Below are positions 47,001 to 57,022 of a stretch of 64,000 nucleotides of DNA, piece after piece. Origin of the DNA: Solen grandis. Taxonomy: Eukaryota > Mollusca > Bivalvia > Adapedonta > Solenidae. A model generated the notes under the pieces. The model made no database searches. It was not told where the DNA came from and saw only the letters and a program-made list of their open reading frames with translations. The first letter of the stretch is position 1. Each line of letters opens with the position of its first letter. The stretch lies in assembly GCA_021229015.1 (NCBI GenBank), contig CM037777.1, positions 29,949,496 to 30,013,495 on the forward strand, given 5' to 3'. The position numbers and the translations under genes are program-made.

Positions 47001-50000
47001 GGGGACAAAAAGAAAATAAGGGAAATAACCATGTATTATACTAACTGCATGCTAAATGGAGTTGTTGACAGTCAGTGCTGAAGCTGTAGGCACTAAATAA
47101 TTTTTACAAATGTTTAAGGCTTTTATGGAATTAAAAACATATGAATCAGAAAGCTGCTTTCAAGTTAATTAACTCGACCATCAAATATATTTAACTGATG
47201 TCTTACAGACACTGAGTATGGTCTCAGTGACTATAAGCCACAATTTTTTGTTGTTTTTTTTTTTTTTGTAGTGCAAAACTCCCTCCCATGTTTACATATA
47301 GAATAAAACCTATTTTCATGAGCTAAGCACCACACTTAAACTATATGGGTCAAAATTTCAATTACCCCTTCGATCATGACATCATCCAAGGTAACATATT
47401 AATGAAAGATGAAATTGTGATTTACATTTTCATTTCTTCATTACTTACAACATTACATTTATGAAAAATAAAAAAGTCTTACCTAACCAAGCTCTTCCAG
47501 TTTTCAAACCCATCTAAAACATAAGTGAATAAATTAATGAAAACATTGCAAGTATTTTAAATAAATCTTTTAGATGCACACCTGATGCAAGTATATTATA
47601 ATGAAGCTTATCTTAAGCTGATTCTTCATTCACTCAGGTGACAGACATATGGAAAACTCTAAATTTTGTCTATACATTTTTTCTTTTACCTGAATTTTCT
47701 CTCTATCTTAATTTTAAAGTATTGTTCTCTTTCCTCTTGAATCTCTTTCTTCCTTGTAATGTATCAACTAATTTAGGGATGGGACAAAGTGATCCCAATA
47801 TTACTTTCATTACACACATCTCAAGCAATCAATTGATGTTGGCAAAAAATGTTCTTTAGAATCAAAAGTTTAAACATTTTGTTAAAAATAAACTGAAACT
47901 TGCATTATCACTGATGGTGATGAATACACACACTATACTACTTGGCTCAACAACATGAATATATAAACAGGATGTGGTGGAAGCTTACGTGCCAGATTCA
48001 CTATAATAACAAGACCTGATGGTATTATGGACGTTTTTCTTTTGGCTTTTTCGTCAAAAGTAGGGAAAAGGTCAAGGTCAACTTCATAAGGAAGAGGTCC
48101 ATCCACTTAAGCAACTGTCCAAATATTCAAATACTGAAGCAATCCAATGAAGCACTTAGACATTATAGCAGATTAACAAAAGGTAAACCTGTCCAGAAGC
48201 TTTTTCTATCAAAAAAGTAGGTCAAATATCAAGGTCAACTGCATAATATAAAGGTCCATTTACTTAAGCAATTGTCCAGATATTGAAGAAATCCAATGAA
48301 GGACATACAAGTTAAAGCAGATTTTTAAAAAAAAAAATGCGTCAACCTGTGTGGATGCCTTATGCTCGCCCGGACTTCATCAAATTAAAGGACGTAATAT
48401 TTCTTGATAAACCTGTTCAAAAAAGGGGTATGACTAGTGTGGTGGGGGGTAAAAATCACATTACAGCACCACAACCTACCATCACCAGCCTGCGTAGATT
48501 GTTATCACTGTCCAGCACCAGTCCACAGAACTGCAGCATACACACAGCCATGTGACGCACTGCACGGTATACAATAGCATTTATATAGTCCTCTCATGCC
48601 TTTGTAATGGAAGTACTGGTAGTGTGAGTAAATGTTAAGTTCGATTGATCACTGTGTTATATACAATTACCTACATATCTTTTTAATATTTATTTATATA
48701 GCAAAAGATTAATTTAGGTGTAAAACTTCAGATTTAAAATTTTGCATACATATATCAGTATATCTTGAGTTTGAGGTCTATAATACAGTACAGAAAAAAA
48801 AAAAATAAAGCCTAAGATTTTTTTATCCTACTTACACTTAGCATGGGCCTGTACTGGAACTGCAGTCTTGGTCTTCAAAGTGACAGAAAAATTCCATATC
48901 TTGACAGCAGAATCTTCCAACTATTTGTGTTAAAAAGATAAATTATTTAGGTGTCCCTTTAATGATGGGTTAATTAAGTATCTTACATCTTACAAGGGGT
49001 TTCTCTCCCTCTCTCTCACTGTATAATAATTAAGAACATTATGGGGTTGTGGGGGTGTGTGGGTGTGTGGGGGGGGGGGGGGGGGGTAGCCATTTTCTTT
49101 ACATTGGGGATAGAAAAAGTTCCTTCCAGGGCATTTCTAAACAATGAAGTATGAAGTGCAAGTTGTTTTTCAGCATTCGCATATGGAAGGTATAACCAGG
49201 GATTCTATATAACATAGAATCCCTGGTATAATCTTAGAGTACAAAGACGAAAAACTGTATTGGTTTACTATGGTTGCACATTTCTCCAAGTCAAAATTTT
49301 CTTAAGGTCATTTTTATTAAAACATGGTAGCACAGGAAATGAAGCAAAAAAAATTAAAGGACTTTTTTAGGGCTAAGTTCAATTTAGGATTGCATCGTAT
49401 TTTCTTTATCGACAACATGAAACCGTAATTTAAACCTATGTGCACCTGCTAGACTGACACCCAATATTTGCCACTGATTCCCTGTAGATTTAACAAAAAA
49501 CCTGAGGGCGTCATCAAAAAAGCTAAAATGGCCAATAAAAAAGCGGATAATTGGTGGATTTTGATATCACATGATTTCAGACTGGATCCAGTCTCATCGT
49601 AATAATCATGAAGCACACATAATACTGAGCAGGCAAACATCTCATCAGATGCTATTCTTATATCCTGCAAGTAGTGAGGAACGATTACTGGTATTGATGT
49701 TCCTTCCCATGGGAAAGAACAATGATTGTATGAAATTTACTCAATAGAGAGGGTTTATTACCCCCAAAATTGTTGGGACTCTCTATACAAAGGGTACATA
49801 GTTAAGGAAAAACAGCAATTTTATCCTAAGTTACAAAACTTAGTGGGCACCCTGATTAACATGAAGTGACTTACTAAGTTTAACAGCTCTAGGCTTTGGG
49901 CTGACTTGTCCACCTGGTCTGGCAGTTGTTCACACAGCTTCACACCAGTGGTCAGAAGATTACTCCATGCTTCTCCCCCTACTGCAGTACTCTGGCACAG

Positions 50001-51652
50001 CTCCCCTGTTAGATCTTCATGATAGGATTGTTAAATATTGTTAAAAGTTCAGCAGAAGGGTACACTGACATCAGATTGAAAAGTTGTGGGTTCAAGTGCT
50101 ATTAATACTTATAAGAATTAATTTCTCAATAAGCGTAAAAGAAATTAAATTAATCGTGGGCAAATCAAACTAGCAATTTGGTTGTTGAGTGTTTCAAGCT
50201 TCCTATGCAACTAACACCACCATCAATACATACCATGTTTTATTTTTAGTTCACATAGACCAGTTCACTCAAAAAAGAGACATAGACCTACATAAATCAA
50301 CTAGCACTTCCTTGTTCAATGAGTAATAAACATACACTTGAAATTTTCACCCTATCGCTGATTGGTCAATTAAAATCAACTAATTATACCAGGTAATGCC
50401 GATCCTCTGGTGAACTGATCTATTAATTTTTACAAATGACTTATTGATGCTCTAAATATATATTTTTGAAAACATTTTGGGTTTTAATTTTGTATTCAAG
50501 GTTGATTTTACATATGTCTTACTTTTGTTTCACAGCATGGATGTTGCAAAAGGAACATTAATCCAGTAACTCATAATAGTAATAACAAAAAGATTGAAAT
50601 AAGATCCATACATTTACATTATCTAAATGAAATGCAAACAAAGAAAATAAATCACTTATCAGACACGTCAGTGGATCATTCGTTAACAGGTTGAACATGT
50701 AACTAATTAACCTCATCATTATTTAGAAAAAAGAAAAAAAGAAAAAAAAATGTATGGGCCTCTCAGGTCTTTTGAACTCTAAAATAAAGACAAAAAAAAA
50801 GATAGTAGCATGAGTGAAGAGTAACTCTATAATGGTATCAGAATTAATTAGTTCAGCAAATTAACCCTTTCCCTCATAGAGGAAACTATGAAAAGACCTA
50901 TGCGAACAACATAAAACCAGATCAGCCTGCGAGTAACTCGCATTAATTCACTAAATTAAGAATTAATTACTGTATCAGCTTTTACAATATTGAGAATGTT
51001 GTTGTCTTCTTTCACCAAAGTTTCATTAAAACCTACTCTCAAAGTACTGAAAAAAATAAATTCAATAAATAAATGTATGTTTTGGGTATTTGGTTTACAG
51101 TTCACTATTGGCACGTGAGAGAGCGACGGGAGACGAGCGCAGATTTTAGGCACAGGACTCGATCTCACAGATCGGTATGTAATGTAAGGTATTATAGTAT
51201 GATATATTTGAGATGCGTGTAAACCATATATTTTGTATGTTGCCAAGTCAAGAGAGCCAGCCTTAATATTCTGTGAAAATGACTATTATGATGATAAACA
51301 CTATGCACATTAAATAATTATTTTAACTTATTTTCGTTAAGATGAATAAGACAAATAAAGAAATGTAATTGTATTTGTCAATATATTGTTTTAAATGTTA
51401 AACTTGGATCTTGAAATTTATCTGAATACATATGCATGAATATATAAATGTATTTTGGTTATATGTAAATTTCAGATCTTTGAGTGTCAATAAAATATAG
51501 CGAACTATCCGGAATAAGTTGTGACACAGGTTGGCCGGGCCCCTATCCCCTATAAAGTCCCGAAAACCAGATCTGTTTCAAAAGATTTTAAAATGCTAAA
51601 TAAACTTACTTTTGAATTCCTCAACCAGGTTTGTTATAGTACATGAACTCAT
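35000..51652 (-). CDS. TEX11: TEX11 orthologue (SPO22/ZIP4-like meiotic TPR protein), 13 coding exons, 3' part missing
   Basis: TEX11/ZIP4 is a TPR-repeat scaffold of meiotic chromosomes that promotes crossover formation and synapsis. Thirteen minus-strand exons, listed separately, give about 355 residues from the initiator Met. Family landmarks in order are AVKIWNFSV, KTGRAWLDGG, SMLCYNIGVELYQKRMYEMA with AITWLRESYGLGK, ARTLRLLANVYMETEA, NALNAVSLAN and HPAGLYLKLKILL. All junctions agree in phase down to exon 12; between the exons at 35,356 and 35,000 one exon seems unidentified. Vertebrate TEX11 is roughly 900 residues, so about half is not recovered here. The start codon is chosen because it directly follows an acceptor and the first exon pair joins in frame. 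No lesion is seen, so it looks intact. Identification is from memory of family sequence. Confidence 0.85.
35356..35437 (-). CDS. TEX11: TEX11 exon
   Basis: Acceptor TTCTACAG, donor AG|GTGGTA (weak). Reads GEQLIQLPDLTVELGLATLQ then LINQHKR, a helical TPR-like stretch. Its first two bases complete the codon begun in the 37,684-37,744 exon. Confidence 0.75.
35636..35962. repeat. TIR element related to the TTAACCC family
   Basis: TTAACCCTTTACCTTATAA at the left against TCATGAGATAAAGGGTTAA at the right. The interior differs from the 1334 copy, so it is a relative rather than a copy. Confidence 0.6.
36714..37469. mobile_element. TA-flanked TIR element, CAGTAGAACCTC family
   Basis: CAGTAGAACCTCATTAAATC at the left and GGCGAAGTTCTACTG at the right are inverted, flanked by TA (36,712-36,713; 37,470-37,471). 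756 bp, no transposase; mariner-type non-autonomous element. Confidence 0.8.
37684..37744 (-). CDS. TEX11: TEX11 exon
   Basis: Acceptor TTATTAG, donor GGAA|GTAATG. Reads EHCHPAGLYLKLKILLMQKG, a conserved TEX11 segment, and ends in phase 1, matching the next exon. Confidence 0.85.
37745..38881. other. TEX11 intron
   Basis: Contains two degenerate GAGCTATCATTGAGGATGAG / AAGCTATCACTAAAGGTGAT sequences (about 37,767 and 37,942) that resemble Helitron-like 3' hairpins. Nothing else is recognised. Confidence 0.5.
38882..38977 (-). CDS. TEX11: TEX11 exon
   Basis: Acceptor ACGGACAG, donor ACT|GTAAGT. Reads ARTLRLLANVYMETEAEGWD then QNALNAVSLANT, 32 codons in phase 0. This LRLLA-xxY ... AL-A-L-A pattern is a TPR hallmark of the family. 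Confidence 0.9.
39752..39889 (-). CDS. TEX11: TEX11 exon
   Basis: Acceptor GGGTAGCAG, donor CAG|GTAAGT. Reads GGYLSMLCYNIGVELYQKRM then YEMAITWLRESYGLGKGQ, 46 codons in phase 0. This is the most recognisable TEX11 segment. Confidence 0.92.
39930..40045 (+). repeat. Degenerate tRNA-like SINE head
   Basis: TGGTGCAGAGGTAGTG resembles an A box and AAGTTTGATCTTCGC a decayed B box about 50 bases later. A similar relic (AACTCAGATGGTTGAGCACT) lies at 42,466-42,530. Neither is a functional tRNA. Confidence 0.4.
40818..40898 (-). CDS. TEX11: TEX11 exon
   Basis: Acceptor CTTCACAG, donor GAG|GTAAAA. Reads AVALSKPDEGLVNMMIAKDM then LAKFPKE, 27 codons in phase 0. Confidence 0.82.
41441..41563 (-). CDS. 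TEX11: TEX11 exon
   Basis: Acceptor TTCACAAG, donor GCA|GTAAGT. Reads NIQKLRVRVKSIASGNQAS and GLEQDTLTLLCHKAEA, 41 codons in phase 0, joining LTEK upstream. Confidence 0.82.
42536..44084 (+). repeat. Helitron-like repeat element in a TEX11 intron
   Basis: Head hairpin AGGTTTTCACCTCTGCAAGG ... GAAAACCT. It ends ATCGCGATAGCGAT, T, CTAG and a T run at 44,066-44,084. The body has degenerate ~700-bp-spaced repeats (AACCACTAGGGGGCGC at 42,755 and GCCGCTAGGGGGCGA at 43,583). ORFs inside are not protein-like. Confidence 0.55.
44146..44195 (-). CDS. TEX11: TEX11 exon
   Basis: Acceptor TTTTACAG, donor AAG|GTAATC. Reads GGSADKADQVLSLTEK after a split Asp codon shared with the 47,483 exon. Confidence 0.82.
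44196..47482. other. TEX11 intron with repeats
   Basis: At 45,062-45,362 there is a short element of the (CGGA)n type (ACGGACGGAC; head hairpin ATGCTCCCTGAAGAGAGAGC on the minus strand). The CCATGG-rich cluster at 46,130-46,335 is listed separately. No exon is seen. Confidence 0.5.
46130..46335. repeat. Cluster of CCATGGACATT-type palindromic repeats
   Basis: About ten copies of TCCATGG/CATGGACATT in both orientations within 200 bases, for example ATTGTCCATGGACATTCC at the start and GCATGGACATTGCCCATGG at the end. They keep short frames open on both strands but look like a palindromic satellite rather than a gene. Confidence 0.6.
47483..47513 (-). CDS. TEX11: TEX11 exon (31-bp microexon)
   Basis: Acceptor ATGTTTTAG, donor TTAG|GTAAGA. 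Reads MGLKTGRAWL plus the first base of an Asp codon. Small, but phase and the KTGRAWLD family motif support it. Confidence 0.85.
48480..48559 (-). CDS. TEX11: TEX11 exon
   Basis: Acceptor CCGTGCAG, donor ATG|GTAGGT. Reads RHMAVCMLQFCGLVLDSDNN then LRRLVM, in phase with both neighbours. Confidence 0.87.
48836..48920 (-). CDS. TEX11: TEX11 exon
   Basis: Acceptor CAAATAG, donor AAGT|GTAAGT. Reads LEDSAVKIWNFSVTLKTKTA then VPVQAHAK. AVKIWNFSV matches the A-x-x-LWNWAV segment of the family. Confidence 0.87.
49195..49227. repeat. Perfect hairpin, 14-bp arms
   Basis: ACCAGGGATTCTAT and ATAGAATCCCTGGT separated by 5 bases, within a TEX11 intron. No flanking element is recognised. Confidence 0.85.
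49875..50014 (-). CDS. TEX11: TEX11 exon
   Basis: Acceptor CATGAAG, donor TTA|GTAAGT. Reads NLTGELCQSTAVGGEAWSNL, GVKLCEQLPDQVDKS and SLELLNL. The acceptor at 50,015 is preferred over one nine bases inward because it joins the first coding exon in phase. Confidence 0.85.
50861..50942. repeat. Truncated TTAACCCTTTCCCTC element
   Basis: TTAACCCTTTCCCTCATAGA with the shared interior ATGAAAAGACCTATGCG; the right end is absent. Confidence 0.65.
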
Positions 51653-51665
51653 TTTGGAAATACCA
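51610..51665 (-). CDS. TEX11: TEX11 first coding exon
   Basis: Acceptor CATTCACAG, then 13 untranslated bases and ATG at 51,652-51,650. Reads MSSCTITNLVEEFK, donor AAAA|GTAAGT in phase 1. An acceptor upstream of the ATG means a further 5' untranslated exon exists. Confidence 0.8.
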
Positions 51666-53225
51666 CTGTGAATGCATAAATCTGGAAAGAAACAACAACA
51701 AAAAATAAACAGCATTATGATGATAACAGTCGTCCATTGAAGTGCTTCTTATCTGACATGGTATTTCGAATTTGAACCACAATTTGAAATTGTCAGTTAA
51801 ATCCTGCCTGTAATCATGCAATAAACTCTCAGGAACTTTCTGAAAAGGAAAGTACTGATTTAACCAAGGAACTGTTTACAGGGATTTGGAAATTGACATA
51901 ACCAGCCCTTAATGACTTTTCCCTATATCCATCTGTAGTACCTTGGAGTAGAGATGGTAATAACACTTTCAAAGAATGAATCTATTCCCACTTTTCAATT
52001 GTCAGAGAGTGAAAAGAACAGAAAAGTTTGTTTTTTTCATTTAATATTGTTTAACAGTTTTATTTCATCTTTTTAAAAAAAGTGAGTATCAATCAAAATG
52101 AATTACAGGCTTTTTCTATAATTATGATAGAGAAGGAGACATAATACCATATTTTGGGCAGATAATAATGCCATTACTCTAATGTTGGAAAAAGAAAATT
52201 ATTCTGGTAAATTGCAGATTTTATTTATTTGAAAATTAACAAAAAAAAACATCAATCTGGAATTTGAATGGATACACCAGTCACCTGTGTGGTAATTAAT
52301 ATAATTATTAATGGCCAGACTGAAAGAGAAAGAAACAAGATGTGTTCGAAAAAAACATTCATAATGCCCCTGTCTGAGAAGGTCAGATGTCAAATAACTG
52401 ATGTTGATTGAAAGCCTTCATGAGTGGAGTAAGCATGTCAAATATATAGACTTTATTCCATAAAGCAATAGAGTAATGCGCAAGACGAAAAAATAAAATA
52501 ATAAAGTGGAATATAATTTTAAAAAAAGGAACTCGACACAGATCTGTTGAAAGTTAAGACTTGATATTTAGATCAACCTTTACAAACTACTTTCCGACTT
52601 TTTATTGATAAAAACAAACAATATAACAATGTAGCTTTATCAGGAACACAACCTGTACGAAATTTTCCAAAGTAGACGGAAATTTGTCAACATTTACGCA
52701 CGTAAAAACCAATTTAGGCTTTGTGGACTTACAACTTATAGTGGAATTTACAACAGTAAAATGCTTTTACGACCGGAAACCGGCCGTAAAGTAGACGGAA
52801 TACGTGCGTAAAATAGACACGTAATATGTTAATTAGACGGAATTTTTTCCAACCGTAAAAATATTACGGCCGTAAAAATCATTTTACGTGTGTGCATATT
52901 TACTACGTAAAATTAAAAGTTACGTACGTAAAAGTAAAATAATTTACGTACGTAAAACTAAAAATTTACGTATGTAAAACTAAAATAATTTACATACGTA
53001 AAAAATTGTGGGCCAGTTTACACCTGTAAAAGTAGTAGGTAATAAAAATGCCTATGAATAATTACCTGGGTGCATTGAATATTTTGACAAAATATATATA
53101 TTTAAACATTTAATAATAATGTAAAAACATACAAGAAATACATCCAATAAGTGTCATTCAATTTTAAATCAGTTCACTGTTTCCTTGTGTAAGACTGTGA
53201 CTCTCTGTGTGATCTATAGCAGTAT

Positions 53226-53287
53226 TTAATTCCAACACCTGTCAGGCAGCTTCCTTCCCTCAGCTTTGCACCAGGTCACTACATAAT
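53226..53287 (-). CDS. Unknown protein of the ACGTACGT element, last exon
   Basis: Acceptor TTCTTACAG. Reads YVVTWCKAEGRKLPDRCWN and TAA at 53,228-53,226. Its first two bases complete an Asp codon begun in the exon at 54,056-54,200. Not recognised. Confidence 0.55.
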
Positions 53288-54055
53288 CTGTAAGAAAAAT
53301 AGTATTCACTTTAATACTGCATCATTAAAAATATTCTAAATATTTAAGAAAGTTTTGTTTGGCTGAATAAATTTTTCAGTCGACATAACAGAGGGGAATT
53401 TTCCTTTTAATTCTTGGGAAGGACCAGTACTACACTCCTGGTATTGTAGGTAAAGCAAACCTGACAAACGGATAATGAAATATTTCATTTAATATGGTGA
53501 ACGATCTCTTATATATGCATTCTGTGTCATTAGCTACTACAATGAACTGCTATAGAATTATTTTTAATTTTTTTTTATCAAATAACCCATGTTCCATGAG
53601 TGTAGTACATCCATCTTATAATATTGAAATTATGCTCCAAAAAAATCTGCTGGGTGGATAAATTCAAGAACTATAAGATAGATGAGGAAGTGTTTTAATA
53701 TATTGGTTTTTGTACACTACACTTCTATACCTCATAAGGAGCCATGATCCATAGAGTTTTGAGTGAATCCATGCGATAGTGTTGATATTATGCTATGGAC
53801 ATTTAAAAAAAATCATCTAAAAGCAGACAATTCAAGAATTAGATAATTAGAGTTATGGTTCTTGTGCACTGCACTTCTACACCATCCATTTAGCTTTGGA
53901 GCTGTCTGATCTGGACCTGCCCTGTTTTCCAATGCGTCAAAATTACTATATGAAGTAAAGGGTTAAGGAAAAACAGCAATTCTACCCTCAGTTTTAAAAC
54001 TTCATGGGCACACTGATTTAATAAGCAAAAGATTACATTAAGCAAGCAAACTTAC

Positions 54056-54200
54056 CTCCAGTTTGAACAATACTTCTGGCAAATGTTTCCCTTTTTCCCC
54101 ATGTAACTCGATCTCCATGGCATTTCAACTGGATGTCCCTTTTCAAGTTTTGTTTAAATTGATAAATCCATCTTCCTTTAACAACTATCAAAGTAGCATC
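54056..54200 (-). CDS. Unknown protein of the ACGTACGT element, penultimate exon
   Basis: Between acceptor CCAAAAG and donor GGAG|GTAAGT. 48 codons: DATLIVVKGRWIYQFKQNLK, RDIQLKCHGDRVTWGKRETF, ARSIVQTG. Basic and aromatic-rich, as a DNA-binding segment might be, but I recognise no family. The splice to the final exon is in phase and ends at a stop within the element, so it is a real or recently real gene. Upstream exons between 54,200 and 55,000 were not identified. Confidence 0.55.
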
Positions 54201-55293
54201 CTTTTGGAATAAACACAGATAAACATGGTTCTATATTTTTGTAAAAGAGTGATGTCACCAGAACCTTCTTACTATCTCTGAATTTGAAAACTGGGAGCTC
54301 CAACACTGCTGTGACTGAAATGGGGCCTGTTAGGGAAATCCTTGGCACATAACAAAGAATTCCAGCAGAAAACTGCCTGTAGTTAACCCCTTGATGCCCC
54401 ATTAAGCCAGGGGTGGCTTTTCAGTATCCAGGTCAGCTGTTCAGAGATGTTATCAGGTCTGACCAGTCTTGAAGGCTATAAAAACTGACCTTTTCTAAAT
54501 GTTCGCCCTGATGCTCGCATGGAAACAAATTTGCTTGTTTAAGAGTCATTCAAATTGTTTAATATCTCTCTATATATATATAATTGGGTAAAATATCTTT
54601 TTGAAATGAAATCATCTTAATCTTGTACTTTGATAAATTCAAGTTACATAACATTATTATACTTTAACAGCTGCTTGAATATTGCTCAGATTTTGTTTTG
54701 CTGTTGTTGGTTAAATCGAAAAAAAAAATCATTCATAACTGATTTATATTAAAATTATATTCATAAAAGGATTAACACTAAATTTAAGTTGGTAATTTAT
54801 AAAAAGATTTAGTACTCTGTTTTCCATTTATAGCTCTATTTTTTATTTGCACACATCTGAAACGTTCAGAGTTGACTAAAACAATTCTTTGAAAATTTAT
54901 CAGCTTCTTTTCATATTATACTCATTTTACAGTTGTAAAATAGATCGTAGATTTTTGTTTAAAAATTTAATAAACCAAGAAAAGTCTAAGTCCATTTTTA
55001 CGGCTGTAACTTTGCATTTTACGTACGTAAAATTGGACTTATGTTTTTCAAGACACATTTTTAAACATGAAAAATTTCTAAGTTAAAATCTACGGGCGTA
55101 AAAATATTACGGCCGTAAAAAGTTAACATTTACGTACGTAATTTTCTATTTTTTCCTGCTCTGAACAAATTACGTCTGTTTTACGTGCGTAAAAGTCACT
55201 TTACGTCTCATTTCCGTCTATTTTCCTGCTGTTTTACGGTTGAAATTTTCGTACGGGAAAGACAAAAAATATTAAATTTTTCAAAACTATCGG

Positions 55294-55548
55294 GGCCTCT
55301 GTGACTGAAAGGGTGAAGTTGCTGACTTTAACACTCACTCAGCCCCTCACCACCTGGGATCCAGTCCCGGCAGGGTCATTCGGATTTTCATGTGAGGAAG
55401 CCTTCCAGCTAACTTGCAGTAGGTCGGTGGTTCTATCCGGATGCATCGGTGCATTCAGGGTCTTCCTTCACCTGTAATTAGCAGGACGTCGCAATATGAT
55501 TGAAATACTGTCACAGCGACAGTAAATTAAAAAAATCAATCAAAATTA
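55294..55548 (+). repeat. tRNA-derived SINE
   Basis: GGCCTCTGTGACTGAAAGGG is the tRNA-like head, with a B-box-like GGGATCCAGTCCCGG. The body ends GACGTCGCAATATGATTGAA ... ACAGCGACAGTAAATT and an AATCAATCAA tail. The conserved tail with CAATCAA repeats is characteristic of mollusc SINEs (Meta-domain/RUDI-like, from memory). Confidence 0.65.
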
Positions 55549-55672
55549 TCCTGACTGCATTACATACCAGAGTATAATCGATGATTGATCAAAAGCTGCC
55601 AAAGTCAGCGATCATCTATTGTTTTCCTTCACAATCAATTCCACTATTTTCTCAGTTGTTAGGAAAAGAAAG

Positions 55673-56190
55673 AACAAGAGGGCCATGATGGCCCTGGCTT
55701 GCTCACCTGAGAACCAGGTATTAGTGGGAGGAAAAGAAACAGCAAATATGTTATGATATTGTGGAAAATGGGCTCTGCCCTCTGCCAGCCATAAACTGAG
55801 TGAGTACTTTAGACAAGAAGAATTTTCAAATTTGTACTATATACATAATGATAAGGAAAATGGGCTTAGCCCCTGGCGGCCATGTTTTTTAACGGATCAA
55901 ATTAAGTTGAACAATCTTGGTAGAGAGTGACCCAAGGAACATCTGTGCCAAATAACTTTGAAATCTTGCCAGTAGTTTTGGGGGAGAAGATTTTCAAAAT
56001 GTTCTTGTTTTTTTCTCTCCGTTTCCATGGCAATCAGAGTTCTGTATGGAATCAAATTCTTTGAACAACTATGAAAGGGCTTCACCCAAGGAACATTCCT
56101 GTGAAGTTACTTTAATATTGGCCCAGTGGTTTAAGTTAAATGTTGATGACAGACGATGCCGGACATTCATCGGTCACAATAGCTCACCAA
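55673..56190 (-). repeat. Short minus-strand copy of the hairpin-ended repeat family
   Basis: AACAAGAGGGCCATGATGGC is the complement of the 3' end seen at 58,900-58,921. The far end (ACAATAGCTCACC) matches the head at 57,710. About two degenerate internal units (GAATTTTCAAATTTG, GATTTTCAAAATG). No gene. Confidence 0.65.
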
Positions 56191-56737
56191 TACGGCCAGA
56201 ACTCATTACTTGAGGACATATATTAAACGATACAAAGTTGAGGAAACAGAGCAATTGTACCCCGAGTTACAAAATCGGATGGCACCATATAATAACATGG
56301 ACATGTATTGGGACTGTGATAGAGTTTCTTTTTCTCATATGGATCATCTTAATCGCTATTTGTTTTCGCGATTCAACAATTTCCCAATTCGAAAAAATCG
56401 CGACAATTTACATTTGAATTCAATTACATTTGAAGGGAAGATATTCATGCATTTGGTGGAAATTTTAAGCCTAAAACTTAATAAAACTGACGTATTGTTT
56501 TGTTAATTTTTGCAATAGCTGTATGAAACATCGCTCTGCAGCCATTTTGTCAACTTTTATAGGCGCGAAAGCTCTAAATAAATCAGTCTGCATTATTTTG
56601 AGATTTTGCGCCGTTTAAAGTTGTCTGGAAATTTAGTAAATTATAAGAATTTATATCAATCCAAAGCTTTGGTGCAATGTTCTTTGCGTTCCAACAATCC
56701 ATTGAGTTATTTCTTTTCCTATAAATGACTTGCTTAC

Positions 56738-56850
56738 CTTAACAGGACAGGATTTATCGTCTGCAATGACTGATGTATCCTCACGGCATAGTAGAATTCA
56801 CAGCACCTGTTGATTAGTGCGGAAGTTGTCACCTGTGCGTTAATGATCAA
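56738..56850 (-). promoter_or_regulatory. TEX11: Probable 5' untranslated exon of TEX11, in a shared promoter region
   Basis: A strong donor, TTAAG|GTAAGC, closes a minus-strand stretch with no open coding frame. The first coding exon at 51,665 has an acceptor and needs such an exon. The transcription start is not visible, so the upper limit is approximate. The plus-strand ATG of the next gene is only about 45 bases further, so the two genes would share a bidirectional promoter. Confidence 0.45.
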
Positions 56851-56893
56851 ATTAGTCAAACATTAGGTCATATATCTTGTAAAATCCATAAAA

Positions 56894-57022
56894 ATGAATA
56901 TTATTTTGTTTTTAGTTTTATTATCTTTCGACGGTTTTTTGAGCGAGGACCCTTTTCAGTGCAAATGTGGGGAGAAATCACATTGCAAAGGTGTTGATAC
57001 CTGGAAATCAGGTGACACAGAG
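56894..57022 (+). CDS. Signal-peptide exon of a secreted protein (possibly chitobiase-like)
   Basis: ATG and 43 codons to donor GAG|GTAAGT in phase 0. Residues 1-17 (MNIILFLVLLSFDGFLS) form a clear signal peptide. Then FQCKCGEKSHCKGVDTWKSG gives a C-x-C-x(5)-C pattern. Di-N-acetylchitobiase (CTBS) begins its mature chain with a similar CPC...C motif before a glycosyl hydrolase 18 domain, which makes it a candidate. One exon is too little to be sure, and no second exon is recognised before the window ends. Confidence 0.55.

Larger units (their letters stand above)
52652..55257 (-). mobile_element. 2.6-kb element with ACGTACGT-palindrome subterminal arrays and a spliced ORF
   Basis: The ends are inverted: CCTGTACGAAATTTTCC at the left and GAAATTTTCGTACGGG at the right. 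The first ~380 and last ~250 bases hold a dozen or more variants of TTTTACGTACGTAAAA and TATTACGGCCGTAAAA. Between them a minus-strand two-exon reading frame is found (54,200-53,226). I see no clear target duplication. Dense subterminal palindromes are typical of transposase binding sites. The element lies in the long 5' intron of TEX11. Confidence 0.65.

Noticed and set aside
53820..53960. Possible exon near a TTCTTGTGCACTGCACTTC motif
   Set aside because: The motif is the unit landmark of the ~145-bp repeat family at 33.8-34.9 kb, so this is repeat debris.
56210..56506. 98-codon plus-strand ORF
   Set aside because: Its first part (GAGGAAACAGAGCAATTGTA...) is a dispersed repeat also seen near 49,802 and 53,962 within introns; no splice or family support.
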